From positions 1-10,746 of the forward strand of contig CAMLET010000061.1 of the NCBI GenBank assembly GCA_946479125.1: a DNA stretch of 10,746 nucleotides, written 5' to 3'. Positions within the stretch are counted from its first letter, which is position 1. Every line of letters starts with the position of its first letter. The translations under genes were made by a program, and so were the position numbers. This document shows positions 1 through 6,174 of this stretch, in pieces. Source of the stretch: an uncultured Flavobacteriales bacterium (GTDB lineage: Bacteria; Bacteroidota; Bacteroidia; Flavobacteriales; Crocinitomicaceae). The notes below the pieces were generated by a model. The model was given only the letters and a program-made list of their open reading frames with translations. It had not been told where the DNA came from and did no database searches.

Positions 1-248
1 GTGGTTGTTGTTGTTGTTGTTGTTGTGTCTGTTGTAACTGCTGTAACTTCTTTTGTTGGTACTGTGATTGTCGGGTTTGCTATTGGCAAAACCTGTGGTG
101 TTGGGGCTGTGGTTTGCACCTCTGAAACTGCTTGATCTTTCAACGTGTCAGACGGATAAACAACCTTTATTTCGGGTGAAATAATACGGGGATCACTTAT
201 TTTGACACCTCCCGTTAAGGCTGTTGAATTAGGGGCTGTTGTTGTCAT
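1..248 (-). CDS. Thr-rich protein, C-terminus beyond window (partial)
   Basis: Not recognised. The visible 82 codons begin at ATG 248 (an in-frame TAG lies at 266-264, so the start cannot be further upstream) and run off the left edge with no stop. There is no signal peptide or membrane segment in the visible part. The chain is rich in Thr, Pro, Val and Ala and ends in a run of at least eight Thr encoded by ACA repeats. It lies 5 nt after the stop of the 57-aa membrane protein and is the last visible gene of the minus-strand operon. Two D-[S/T]-[L/T] sites (DTL, DTT) match the Bacteroidota O-glycosylation consensus, but that would apply only if the protein is exported. A fibre or spike-like surface protein is one possibility, from composition alone. 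Confidence 0.7.
   Translation of the reverse strand, partial: MTTTAPNSTALTGGVKISDPRIISPEIKVVYPSDTLKDQAVSEVQTTAPTPQVLPIANPTITVPTKEVTAVTTDTTTTTTTT
5..25. repeat. (TTG)7 microsatellite inside the Thr-rich gene
   Basis: Seven perfect TTG units on the plus strand, read as ACA (Thr) codons on the coding minus strand and followed by an ACC Thr codon. Being trinucleotide, slippage would change the Thr tract length without breaking the frame. Confidence 0.85.
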
Positions 249-253
249 AATTT

Positions 254-427
254 CTAAATTTTTCTATTGATGGCTATTGCTCCCGCTAAGAGTCCAAGAA
301 CAAGGGGAAGCGACCAAATGACTTTTTGAAGAAAAAGGCAAATCACGATTCCAATGAAAGCCCCGAATAAAAAACCGTTTCGGTAAGCTTTCGCCCCGTC
401 TTTATATTCCTGCGAGCTTGGGCGCAT
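254..427 (-). CDS. 57-aa protein with two predicted membrane segments
   Basis: Not recognised. It starts at ATG 427 and stops at TAG (256-254). The translation begins MRPSSQEYKDGAKAYRNG and continues with two hydrophobic stretches, roughly residues 19-33 (FLFGAFIGIVICLFL) and 37-53 (IWSLPLVLGLLAGAIAI), separated by a short QK turn, so it is probably a hairpin membrane protein with both ends on the same side. It overlaps the end of the 119-aa gene by 26 nt and is followed 5 nt later by the Thr-rich gene, so it belongs to the same operon. It lacks the G-I-S membrane motif shared by its four upstream neighbours. Small two-TM proteins of this size are common in membrane-containing phages and in holins; nothing distinguishes these here. 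Confidence 0.7.
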   Translation of the reverse strand: MRPSSQEYKDGAKAYRNGFLFGAFIGIVICLFLQKVIWSLPLVLGLLAGAIAINRKI

Positions 428-761
428 TTTTTCTGCGTTTAATGATTATAATTATCACTACTACTGTAATTGCGATGAGAAGGGAAATGCCTACTGCTAT
501 CCAAATTCCACGGTTCGGGTTGTCATTTTTCGGACTAGGTGCAATCGTGCTTTCTTTAGGTGCATAGAACAAGTCAATTGCAGAATCGGTAAGTGAACCG
601 TCTTTTCTCTTAATAGTTGTGCCGTCTGGTCCGCTCGTAATATACCAACCCGCATCGTTCAACTGGCGTTCCAGTTCGCGTGCTAAATCGTCGTTTGTCA
701 ATTCAGCTTGCATCTGTTGTTTAAAGACCTCTTGAGCCTTTTTTTCAGTCATAAAACTCAT
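402..761 (-). CDS. 119-aa single-pass membrane protein
   Basis: Not recognised. The start at ATG 761 is favoured because it forms an ATGA overlap with the stop of the preceding gene; a second Met at residue 4 is possible. Residues 1-40 look helical and charged. Residues 41-85 are polar with GPDGTTIKRKDGS turns. Residues 87-107 form one strongly hydrophobic segment beginning WIAVGIS and ending in an isoleucine run, followed by a KRRKN basic cluster and a short tail. No signal peptide is visible. The membrane segment carries the same W-x3-G-I-S start as the 188-aa neighbour. It is probably a structural membrane protein of the element, anchored by its C-terminal part. Confidence 0.8.
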   Translation of the reverse strand: MSFMTEKKAQEVFKQQMQAELTNDDLARELERQLNDAGWYITSGPDGTTIKRKDGSLTDSAIDLFYAPKESTIAPSPKNDNPNRGIWIAVGISLLIAITVVVIIIIIKRRKNAPKLAGI

Positions 762-1324
762 GTCGATTGAAGTTTAGGTGTGGGTGTTGCTGTTGCTGTT
801 GATTTGATAGCGACTTTACTTTTTTGATAGGCTCGTATTCCGATAATTACCGCAGTTAAAACCACGACCGAAATTCCAATAATCAACCACATTTGACGGT
901 TACGTTTTGCACGCTCCAAATCCAATTGTTGTTGCATGAGTTGGGCTTGTTTTTCGGCATCGACGTCGGACTGCTCTTTTTGACCTCTTCCGATTCCTCC
1001 TAAAACAGAACCGACAGCCGACAGCGCACCGCCAACCATTTGCCAAACTCCACCGTCAGCCGACGAATATCCGTCAGCTTCAAGAAGCATTTTTGCGATG
1101 GATTCCCGTAGTTGGGAGTTTGTAGCCACATGTTTGACTACAACAGCATAGATAACAGACGATGGCAAACCAACGCCCACGGATATGCCCGTTTTATGTA
1201 GAATTTCCAAAGTTTCCTTTGGAAACGCATATACCAACTCTTTAAGACGGGTGCGAACAAGCTGATTGTTCTCCGCTTCCCTTTGGTTGCGTTCATTGTC
1301 TAATATTGTTTCTGCGAGTTTCAT
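758..1324 (-). CDS. 188-aa membrane protein with Gly-rich segment and Thr/Pro tail
   Basis: Not recognised. ATG 1324 overlaps the stop of the upstream gene as ATGA, and its own stop overlaps the next start in the same way, pointing to translational coupling. The N-terminal ~40 residues are charged and helical. Residues ~46-64 (ISVGVGLPSSVIYAVVVKH) are moderately hydrophobic. A Gly/Ala/Val-rich stretch (GGVWQMVGGALSAVGSVLGG, about residues 91-110) could associate with or cross a membrane. A Gln/Lys/Glu-rich helix follows. Residues 146-163 form a clear transmembrane segment beginning WLIIGIS, followed by basic residues and a Thr/Pro-rich tail (STATATPTP). The amphipathic Gly-rich part resembles viral membrane-penetration or minor virion proteins only in general character. 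Confidence 0.8.
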   Translation of the reverse strand: MKLAETILDNERNQREAENNQLVRTRLKELVYAFPKETLEILHKTGISVGVGLPSSVIYAVVVKHVATNSQLRESIAKMLLEADGYSSADGGVWQMVGGALSAVGSVLGGIGRGQKEQSDVDAEKQAQLMQQQLDLERAKRNRQMWLIIGISVVVLTAVIIGIRAYQKSKVAIKSTATATPTPKLQST

Positions 1325-1983
1325 TGTGCGAGTGCTTTAAGTGCTAAAGCCTTTTTTTGCTGACGGATCACCATCACCACAACAATTATCACGATGATAG
1401 AACCGCCGATAATCAACCCCCATTTCAATTGCGGGTTCATTCCTTTGGCTTTTTCGGTTTCAGCCTGTGTGACTGCCTGCGCTTGTTGTAATTCAACTTT
1501 TTGCATTTCGGTTTCATGGGTAATAACTTCCTGTTCCTTTTGCAATGCAAGTTGTCCTAGTTGTTGAGCATGTGCGACCGTAAGTCCTTTTGAAAGTCCG
1601 TCGCTTTCACCTTTTACCAAGGCTTCCAATTGACGGTCGATTGCTTCAATTTGTGCGGGAATTCGGCTCTTTTCAGTGTTCATTGCAGAGATCTGCGCTT
1701 GGTAATCCACGGTGAGGTTTTTCGCGTCATATACTGCCTGTTCGACACTCTTTCCGTTTTCTTTTTCCCAATCTTTTTTTCTGCGGTTGTTCAAACCATT
1801 CAGCCAAGTAATATCCGAAGACATTAAATTGATGGAGTTTTGAAGATTCGCAATAGTTGTCGGAATCTGCGTTAGACGCGCTTCCAAACGTTGTTTTTCA
1901 GCTTTCAAACTGTCCAATGTGGTTGAACCGTCAGCCGAAAGTTTTGGTTTAGGAAGAAAGAAATTCCAGTTAATGCGTTTCAT
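1321..1983 (-). CDS. 220-aa coiled-coil protein with C-terminal membrane anchor
   Basis: Not recognised. It starts at ATG 1983. Residues ~22-60 and ~95-125 are heptad-like helices (LKAEKQRLEARL; SRIPAQIEAIDRQLEALVKG), separated by a Trp/Lys-rich loop and followed by a long Gln/Glu-rich helix (~137-182). Residues 188-206 are a transmembrane segment (WGLIIGGSIIVIIVVVMVI) followed by RQQKK and a short Ala/Leu/Lys tail. The architecture is a rod- or stalk-like coiled coil anchored near its C-terminus, with no signal peptide. It follows the capsid candidate after a hairpin and overlaps the 188-aa gene by ATGA. It could be a spike base, a membrane-to-shell tether or a penetration protein; the sequence does not choose between these. 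Confidence 0.8.
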   Translation of the reverse strand: MKRINWNFFLPKPKLSADGSTTLDSLKAEKQRLEARLTQIPTTIANLQNSINLMSSDITWLNGLNNRRKKDWEKENGKSVEQAVYDAKNLTVDYQAQISAMNTEKSRIPAQIEAIDRQLEALVKGESDGLSKGLTVAHAQQLGQLALQKEQEVITHETEMQKVELQQAQAVTQAETEKAKGMNPQLKWGLIIGGSIIVIIVVVMVIRQQKKALALKALAQ

Positions 1984-1997
1984 GACTTAATGTTTTA

Positions 1998-2028
1998 AAA
2001 GGTTGCCCACATGGAGTGGACAACCTTT
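1998..2028 (-). terminator. Hairpin after the 231-aa gene; likely attenuator
   Basis: Arms 1998-2010 and 2016-2028 pair over 13 positions with one C-A mismatch around a 5-nt loop. On the minus strand the hairpin is followed by a short TTTT run. It lies between the 231-aa gene and the 220-aa gene of the same operon, so it would reduce rather than abolish downstream transcription. Confidence 0.6.
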
Positions 2029-2039
2029 GATTTAGGGGC

Positions 2040-2735
2040 TTATCTGCGTGTTAGCAGATTTTGCTGTGGTAATACCAAGCCCGCTGTGTTGACACGTGCA
2101 GGGGCAAAGGTCTTGATTGCTTCGTTCCCGCTTAACGGTTCGGAAATGTCTACTTTGTAGAGAGGGAAAATCGTGTAAAAGACCCGTGTTAGCGGTTCAA
2201 TCTCAATTTCCCAAAAAGTAGACCCCGTAATTTTTTCGTTAATCGGAGCATCCAGCATATTTTCCTGATTTTGATATGCTGATTTAAACTGCTGCATATT
2301 CAGCGAACGTTGATTTGAATTCCCGTTGGGATTTCGTTCGTTTACTGTGATGAACTTAGAAATCTGCAACTTGTTCTCCGATTCAATTCGCATGAATTGG
2401 GTAATAAATGCACTTGCAGAAGATTCCAACAACTCGACGTATTCAACGCCTGGCTGTCCCATTGTAATTTTGATTTCAGGATCACTTCCGAAATTCGGTT
2501 TTGACGAGAATTTGTTTTTCCCAAAAAGAATTGCCTTGTGAGCAATTTTGTCTGGATTTTCTACAATGATTTGATAGGGGTCTGCCTGATAAACTCTCGT
2601 AGTTGGTTCTTCGGGCGCTCCTTCGATGTAATCATAGTACGGCTCTTGAAAACCTGTGCCATCAAAATTGCTGTACTTACGATCTAGGTGGTTTAGTACC
2701 TCCGCGAATGGGGTACGTTTGTGATTTGATTTCAT
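2040..2735 (-). CDS. 231-aa soluble beta-rich protein; major capsid protein candidate
   Basis: Not recognised by family. It begins at ATG 2735 and is the only sizeable protein of the left operon without a membrane segment, coiled coil or Thr-rich tail. The sequence alternates short beta-like strands with polar, Gly/Pro/Asn-rich loops (PYQIIVEN, KAILFGKN, PEIKITMG, STFWEIEIEPLTRVFYTIFPLYKVDIS), as expected for a jelly-roll or other beta-sandwich. A central Asn/Gln-rich stretch (ERNPNGNSNQ) looks like an exposed loop. The attenuator-like hairpin after it would make it the more abundant product, as expected of a main structural protein. Its place among small membrane proteins and opposite a P-loop ATPase suggests a capsid subunit. 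At 231 aa it is short for a double jelly-roll capsid and closer to a single jelly-roll. An attachment or accessory virion protein is an alternative. Confidence 0.75.
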   Translation of the reverse strand: MKSNHKRTPFAEVLNHLDRKYSNFDGTGFQEPYYDYIEGAPEEPTTRVYQADPYQIIVENPDKIAHKAILFGKNKFSSKPNFGSDPEIKITMGQPGVEYVELLESSASAFITQFMRIESENKLQISKFITVNERNPNGNSNQRSLNMQQFKSAYQNQENMLDAPINEKITGSTFWEIEIEPLTRVFYTIFPLYKVDISEPLSGNEAIKTFAPARVNTAGLVLPQQNLLTRR

Positions 2736-2751
2736 AACTCATTTAGTTATG
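2733..2751 (-). promoter_or_regulatory. RNA hairpin enclosing the start codon of the 231-aa gene
   Basis: Arms 2733-2739 (CATAACT) and 2745-2751 (AGTTATG) are perfect 7-bp complements with a 5-nt loop. On the minus-strand transcript the 3' arm ends with the AUG (2735-2733) of the 231-aa gene, so folding would bury the start codon. The stem is AU-rich and weak, so it could tune rather than block initiation. Confidence 0.4.
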
Positions 2752-2755
2752 TGAT

Positions 2756-2962
2756 TTAGCCTTCGCCTGTGGTTGTCGGTGGTGTTACCGTCGTTACCGT
2801 TGGCGTTGTTCCCTGTTTAGCCACTACGGGAGGTGTGGTCGCTGGGTCGGTTGTCTTAGGTTTGGTCAAATGGTAGATAATAAGTCCACCGATTACATTT
2901 GCCAAAACACTAATTCCGACAATGATAAACAACTGTTTACCCGTGAATTTTTGTGTGTCCAT
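2756..2962 (-). CDS. 68-aa single-pass membrane protein with Pro/Thr tail
   Basis: Not recognised. This is the first gene of the minus-strand operon, starting at ATG 2962. Residues 1-10 are polar. Residues 11-33 form a transmembrane segment (LFIIVGISVLANVIGGLIIYHL), followed by KPK and a C-terminal tail of about 30 residues made almost entirely of Thr, Pro and Val. The F-x3-G-I-S opening of the membrane helix matches the three larger membrane proteins downstream. Its small size, one TM and first position resemble minor or major coat-type membrane proteins of small phages, but this is analogy. The gene ends 20 nt before the 231-aa gene, whose start lies in a hairpin in that gap. Confidence 0.75.
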   Translation of the reverse strand: MDTQKFTGKQLFIIVGISVLANVIGGLIIYHLTKPKTTDPATTPPVVAKQGTTPTVTTVTPPTTTGEG

Positions 2963-3202
2963 TTTGAATAAAAAATTTAGTTACTGGACTGTGTTTTTCT
3001 ATTCGAACGAACAAGTTTCAAAAATGTTAAATCGGTAACTGCCCAGTAAACACTGGCGGAGTGGGCAACTAAAAAACAATGACTTATTTATTGGGGGGTG
3101 TAGAAAATGGAAAAGTGGGCAGTTAAATATTTCTGAATGTAATTTTTAATGAAACTTTATATCGTTCATTGTCATTTTGACAGAAATTACTACATTATTC
3201 AT
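2963..3202. promoter_or_regulatory. Divergent control region between virion operon and cargo
   Basis: A 240-bp gene-free region from which the left operon (minus) and the HNH-like gene (plus) must both be transcribed. It holds the TGGGCAGTTA-type repeats listed separately and a small CCAGT-AAAC-ACTGG hairpin (3043-3056). I see no clean TTG-N19-TAnnTTTG promoter on either strand; near matches such as TAATTTTT (about 3140) are weak. Confidence 0.5.
3036..3125. repeat. Three-copy 10-bp repeat, possible operator array
   Basis: TAACTGCCCA at 3036-3045 is the exact inverse complement of TGGGCAGTTA at 3116-3125. A third copy, TGGGCAACTA, lies at 3062-3071 with two mismatches. The two right-hand copies extend to a 13-bp direct repeat with two mismatches (GTGGGCAACTAAA, GTGGGCAGTTAAA; 54 bp apart). 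Placement in a divergent promoter region suggests regulator binding sites; the remnant of a cargo insertion junction is an alternative. Confidence 0.55.
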
Positions 3203-4237
3203 ATGAAAAAATGTGCACTTTGCCTTGAAAATGAGGCGACCGAAACCAACACACACTTCTTAACTGATTTCATTACCAAAAGAGCACTAAATGAAAATGG
3301 TTCAAATGAACGCGGTAAAACGCTGAGTTTTGATAAGTCTACTAACAATCCTTTCACAACCGTAAGCTTTAAGGGAGCAAGTCCTGAGAAACTATTTGAA
3401 GTTCATGGGAGGGAAACGACAGATGAGGAAATTGAGAGAAGTAAAACAGAAACTGATTTTTCAGTTGACGAAGTTTTTTGCCCAAGCTGTGAAAAGCGAT
3501 TTGGAATCATAGAAACCGGATTTGCGAACAAATTCCTTTCGAAAATGCGAATGAATGCAAGTTTGGAAAAAGCATCTGTTGTAGAGTTCAAAAAAGAGGT
3601 AAAACTCTTTCGTCTATTCTGGTTGATGCAAGTCTGGAGAACGGCAATTTGTTCAGAGGAAGTCAATTTATCCTCTAAGTGTTCAGAGAAGTTAAGAAAA
3701 CTCATTTTTGAAGGTTTGAATGCAGATGAAAATGAGGTAAAAGCTTTTCCCCTTAGTATTACACTTCTTTATTCTGGTACTAAAGCGGAGGATCAAACGG
3801 CAAACGATGTAGGATATACGGATGACAAATGTCCTATTGTGATTTATATGAATGAGTTCGTTATCCAATTTTATGAAGATGAATCTCAAATATTCTTTTT
3901 CGATTTTTATGGATTAAATGATCCAGATACATACAAAAGTTTTATCAATTACAAGGAGGAAACTTTTCGTGTTAAGGTTATGTCTGCTGATGAAAAAAAA
4001 GCTCACCAGGACGCGTATAATGAATACATTAATATGCAATGGACTCGATTCTATCAACAGTGTTTTATTGATATTTGGACTTCTAAAATCGGATATTTAC
4101 CCCCTTATGAGTTACAGGAAGAGTTTATAGAATCTCTGATGAATTTTAAGGATATTCCATTAGGTCAAACGCTGTCTATTGAAAGGGTAGTTGATTTTAC
4201 AGCGAAGTTTATTGCGAAAAAGGTTGGTCTTATTTAA
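3203..4237 (+). CDS. HNH-like CxxC-H-CxxC zinc-binding protein, 344 aa
   Basis: The start is placed at ATG 3203 (MKKCALC) because homologues known to me begin just before the first CxxC; an ATG at 3149 would add 18 unlike residues. Visible features are C4-x2-C7, His18 in TETNTHFLTDF (compare the S/T-H-x-x-P stretch of relatives), a second knuckle C93-PS-C96-EKRF, then a helical segment with FWLMQVWR (W145, R146), and a mixed C-terminal half. This order matches a widespread family of HNH-endonuclease-like, zinc-ribbon proteins of unknown function, where CxxC...H...CxxCE-R is followed by a helix carrying WR. Those proteins tend to sit in variable regions and defence islands. A nuclease role is inference, since a full HNH catalytic triad is not obvious. 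The gene is monocistronic, followed by a terminator, and AT-richer than the flanking operons, suggesting acquired cargo. Confidence 0.8.
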   Translation: MKKCALCLENEATETNTHFLTDFITKRALNENGSNERGKTLSFDKSTNNPFTTVSFKGASPEKLFEVHGRETTDEEIERSKTETDFSVDEVFCPSCEKRFGIIETGFANKFLSKMRMNASLEKASVVEFKKEVKLFRLFWLMQVWRTAICSEEVNLSSKCSEKLRKLIFEGLNADENEVKAFPLSITLLYSGTKAEDQTANDVGYTDDKCPIVIYMNEFVIQFYEDESQIFFFDFYGLNDPDTYKSFINYKEETFRVKVMSADEKKAHQDAYNEYINMQWTRFYQQCFIDIWTSKIGYLPPYELQEEFIESLMNFKDIPLGQTLSIERVVDFTAKFIAKKVGLI

Positions 4238-4301
4238 GTAAAGTATAAATGAAATTATTTATTTTTGATTCGATTTAGGTGGTTAGGTTAGGTTGATTAG
4301 T

Positions 4302-4334
4302 GAATGGAGTAAAGACGCCTGTCTTACTCCATTC
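4302..4334 (+). terminator. Hairpin terminator after the HNH-like gene
   Basis: Arms 4302-4316 and 4321-4334 pair over 14 bp with one bulged A around the 4-nt loop GCCT, 65 nt after the stop codon. The trailing sequence ATTTTAT is only a weak U-tract. It separates the two cargo genes transcriptionally. Confidence 0.7.
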
Positions 4335-4376
4335 GCATTTTATGTCATTACTGAATAAAGGCAAAATAATTTAAAG

Positions 4377-4384
4377 TAGATTTG
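4377..4384 (+). promoter_or_regulatory. Bacteroidota -7 box TAGATTTG upstream of the HEPN gene
   Basis: TAGATTTG is a full match to the Bacteroidota TAnnTTTG -7 element, 19 nt before ATG 4404. No clear -33 TTG is visible at the usual distance, so the promoter may be weak. With the upstream terminator, it implies the 581-aa gene is transcribed on its own. Confidence 0.5.
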
Positions 4385-4403
4385 AATAGAAGTAAAACTA
4401 TTC

Positions 4404-6149
4404 ATGGAAAAATCTAAAATAATACACTTAAGCTACTATGGGACTAACGAAATAGGCTACTCATCTTTAAGAAATAAAATATTAAAGACGTTTGGTAGGA
4501 GTTTATTTGAGTTCCGCTCCATGGATGAAATAATCTTTGAATCACTTAAGCTGATTGATAGAACGAGTAATGTCAAATTCAATCAAAAGTCGCTTCGTGA
4601 AAATATCTTGACCGTCTTAAAGCATTTTAAACTGGAAGATCCAAAAAGAATCGCAGTAAGAGATGCTATGGATGGTAAAAAAAAGCCAAAGACGGATTTC
4701 CCAGAATTAAATAATTTTTATTGTTTTATACTTGGTTTTGACAAATTGCCAAAGGCACAATTGGCAATAATCCGGAGAAGCGTAGAAAAAGACTTGAAAG
4801 AAATTAACGAGCTAATATCCAAATATGAAAATCTTGAGGTAATTCAAAAGTTGATGCTCGCAAATGAGGTTCATAGAAGTAGTAATGTAATAATCCATTT
4901 ATACGGCAGGTGCTTAAAAGAAAGACAAAACATGCTCGATTTCTATTTCAAAGAAATGTATGGGCGTGCTTTTCAAATGTCTAAATATGGAATGGACGTA
5001 GGAACCCGAACATATCTTATGAACACTATTAGTTTTCGCCCTTACGATTTTAATCACTTAGCATTTGGAACCAACTACGACTATCAAAACATAGAATGTA
5101 GTTGGCATAGAATGTACACAAGTGAAGGGTGTGGGGGGGACACAGCTTTTGAATTATCTAATATCTATAAACAGAATAAAGAACTATTCTATGAGGAGTT
5201 CTTCAAAATTGAGCCGATTGAAAAGATTTTTGAGAGAGTAGAAAAATACTTACTCAACCTTCCATTACAAGAACAGCGAAAGGAAATAATTATAGAAGCG
5301 CAACGGCTATTTAAAGCAAATGAATGGCTAGCCTTTTACGCAATTATACTTCCCCAGGTCGAAGGTATATTTAAGGAAATGTACGATGCGAGTAGAGCAA
5401 GTGGGCATTGGGATTCACTCCCGAAAAAAGTCAGGGCTATTAGAGATTATTCAAATGATAATGACATAATGTTAGACTATTATGAATATGTCTTGCCTGA
5501 ACAACGAAATAAATTTGCTCATGGTGGACTACCTGAAAACCTTAAAATTCTTGCTTATGAAATGCTGACAGATTTAGAGAATGTATTGTATTTGTATAGT
5601 GATTTAAGCAGTCCGCTTATGAATGTAAATAGATTAATTACTCGTAAAAGTCCTTATGATTTTCCAGACTATACATCTTACTCTTTCCTGTTCGATTCTA
5701 TTAATAATTTAACTCCAAAAGAAGAAAAACAAATCGCAGCTAAAATCGCCTCTTTCAATAGCGATTTCCTTCTAATGAATGAAGACATTTTATCAGAGTT
5801 AACCAGAGTTTCTTTCGAAGACTTTTATAACGATAAAGCAGTAATGAACGAAGACCTTAAACAAAAGAATCTACCAGCTTTAGGTTCCGTTCCCGATATG
5901 GCAAAAGCAGTCGGATATAATGAATCACTTATTGCCGGGTATTATTTTGAGGCTGCAAATGTTTTTATGAATTCCTACCATTTGAATAGTTTTTTCAGTC
6001 CTTTAAAAAAATACAGTAAGAAGTATTTAAGCGCTGATTTCATGAACGACGGATTAAAGAAATGGGAAGCCGAAAAAAAAGTATTCAGAAGTATTTTTCA
6101 AATGAGTGATTTTTTTGATAGCAGACACCCTAATGATGGGCATGAATAA
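4404..6149 (+). CDS. HEPN-domain protein, 581 aa; probable RNase-type defence effector
   Basis: The clearest motif is R368-NKFA-H373 in LPEQRNKFAHGG, an R-x4-H site of the kind that forms the active centre of HEPN ribonucleases. It sits in a helical setting (residues ~305-405) with an upstream FYAIILPQVEGIFKEMYDAS helix, typical of Apea-like HEPN domains. HEPN proteins usually cut RNA as dimers and are frequent in abortive-infection, CRISPR-associated and toxin systems. The N-terminal 300 residues are helical and unrecognised, with a second, weaker R-x6-H match at R158-H165. The C-terminal 170 residues are unrecognised. No membrane segment or signal peptide is present, so it is cytoplasmic. 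It has its own promoter, no partner antitoxin beside it, and low GC (18 of 60 bases at 5161-5220, against 29 of 60 at 9841-9900 in the right operon). The family is fairly sure; a defence role is inferred. Confidence 0.85.
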   Translation: MEKSKIIHLSYYGTNEIGYSSLRNKILKTFGRSLFEFRSMDEIIFESLKLIDRTSNVKFNQKSLRENILTVLKHFKLEDPKRIAVRDAMDGKKKPKTDFPELNNFYCFILGFDKLPKAQLAIIRRSVEKDLKEINELISKYENLEVIQKLMLANEVHRSSNVIIHLYGRCLKERQNMLDFYFKEMYGRAFQMSKYGMDVGTRTYLMNTISFRPYDFNHLAFGTNYDYQNIECSWHRMYTSEGCGGDTAFELSNIYKQNKELFYEEFFKIEPIEKIFERVEKYLLNLPLQEQRKEIIIEAQRLFKANEWLAFYAIILPQVEGIFKEMYDASRASGHWDSLPKKVRAIRDYSNDNDIMLDYYEYVLPEQRNKFAHGGLPENLKILAYEMLTDLENVLYLYSDLSSPLMNVNRLITRKSPYDFPDYTSYSFLFDSINNLTPKEEKQIAAKIASFNSDFLLMNEDILSELTRVSFEDFYNDKAVMNEDLKQKNLPALGSVPDMAKAVGYNESLIAGYYFEAANVFMNSYHLNSFFSPLKKYSKKYLSADFMNDGLKKWEAEKKVFRSIFQMSDFFDSRHPNDGHE

Positions 6150-6174
6150 TTCGATTTCTATATTTCGATAAACC

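Noticed and set aside
3149..3202. Upstream ATG extending the HNH-like gene by 18 residues
   Set aside because: The added residues are unlike the family, where the first CxxC sits within a few residues of the start; ATG 3203 gives MKKCALC.
3403..3705. 100-codon minus-strand frame inside the HNH-like gene
   Set aside because: The plus-strand gene has clear zinc-binding motifs over the same span; the antisense frame has none.
4264..4300. Short GGTTA-type tandem motif before the terminator
   Set aside because: Only two to three imperfect units; too short to call a repeat element or attachment site.
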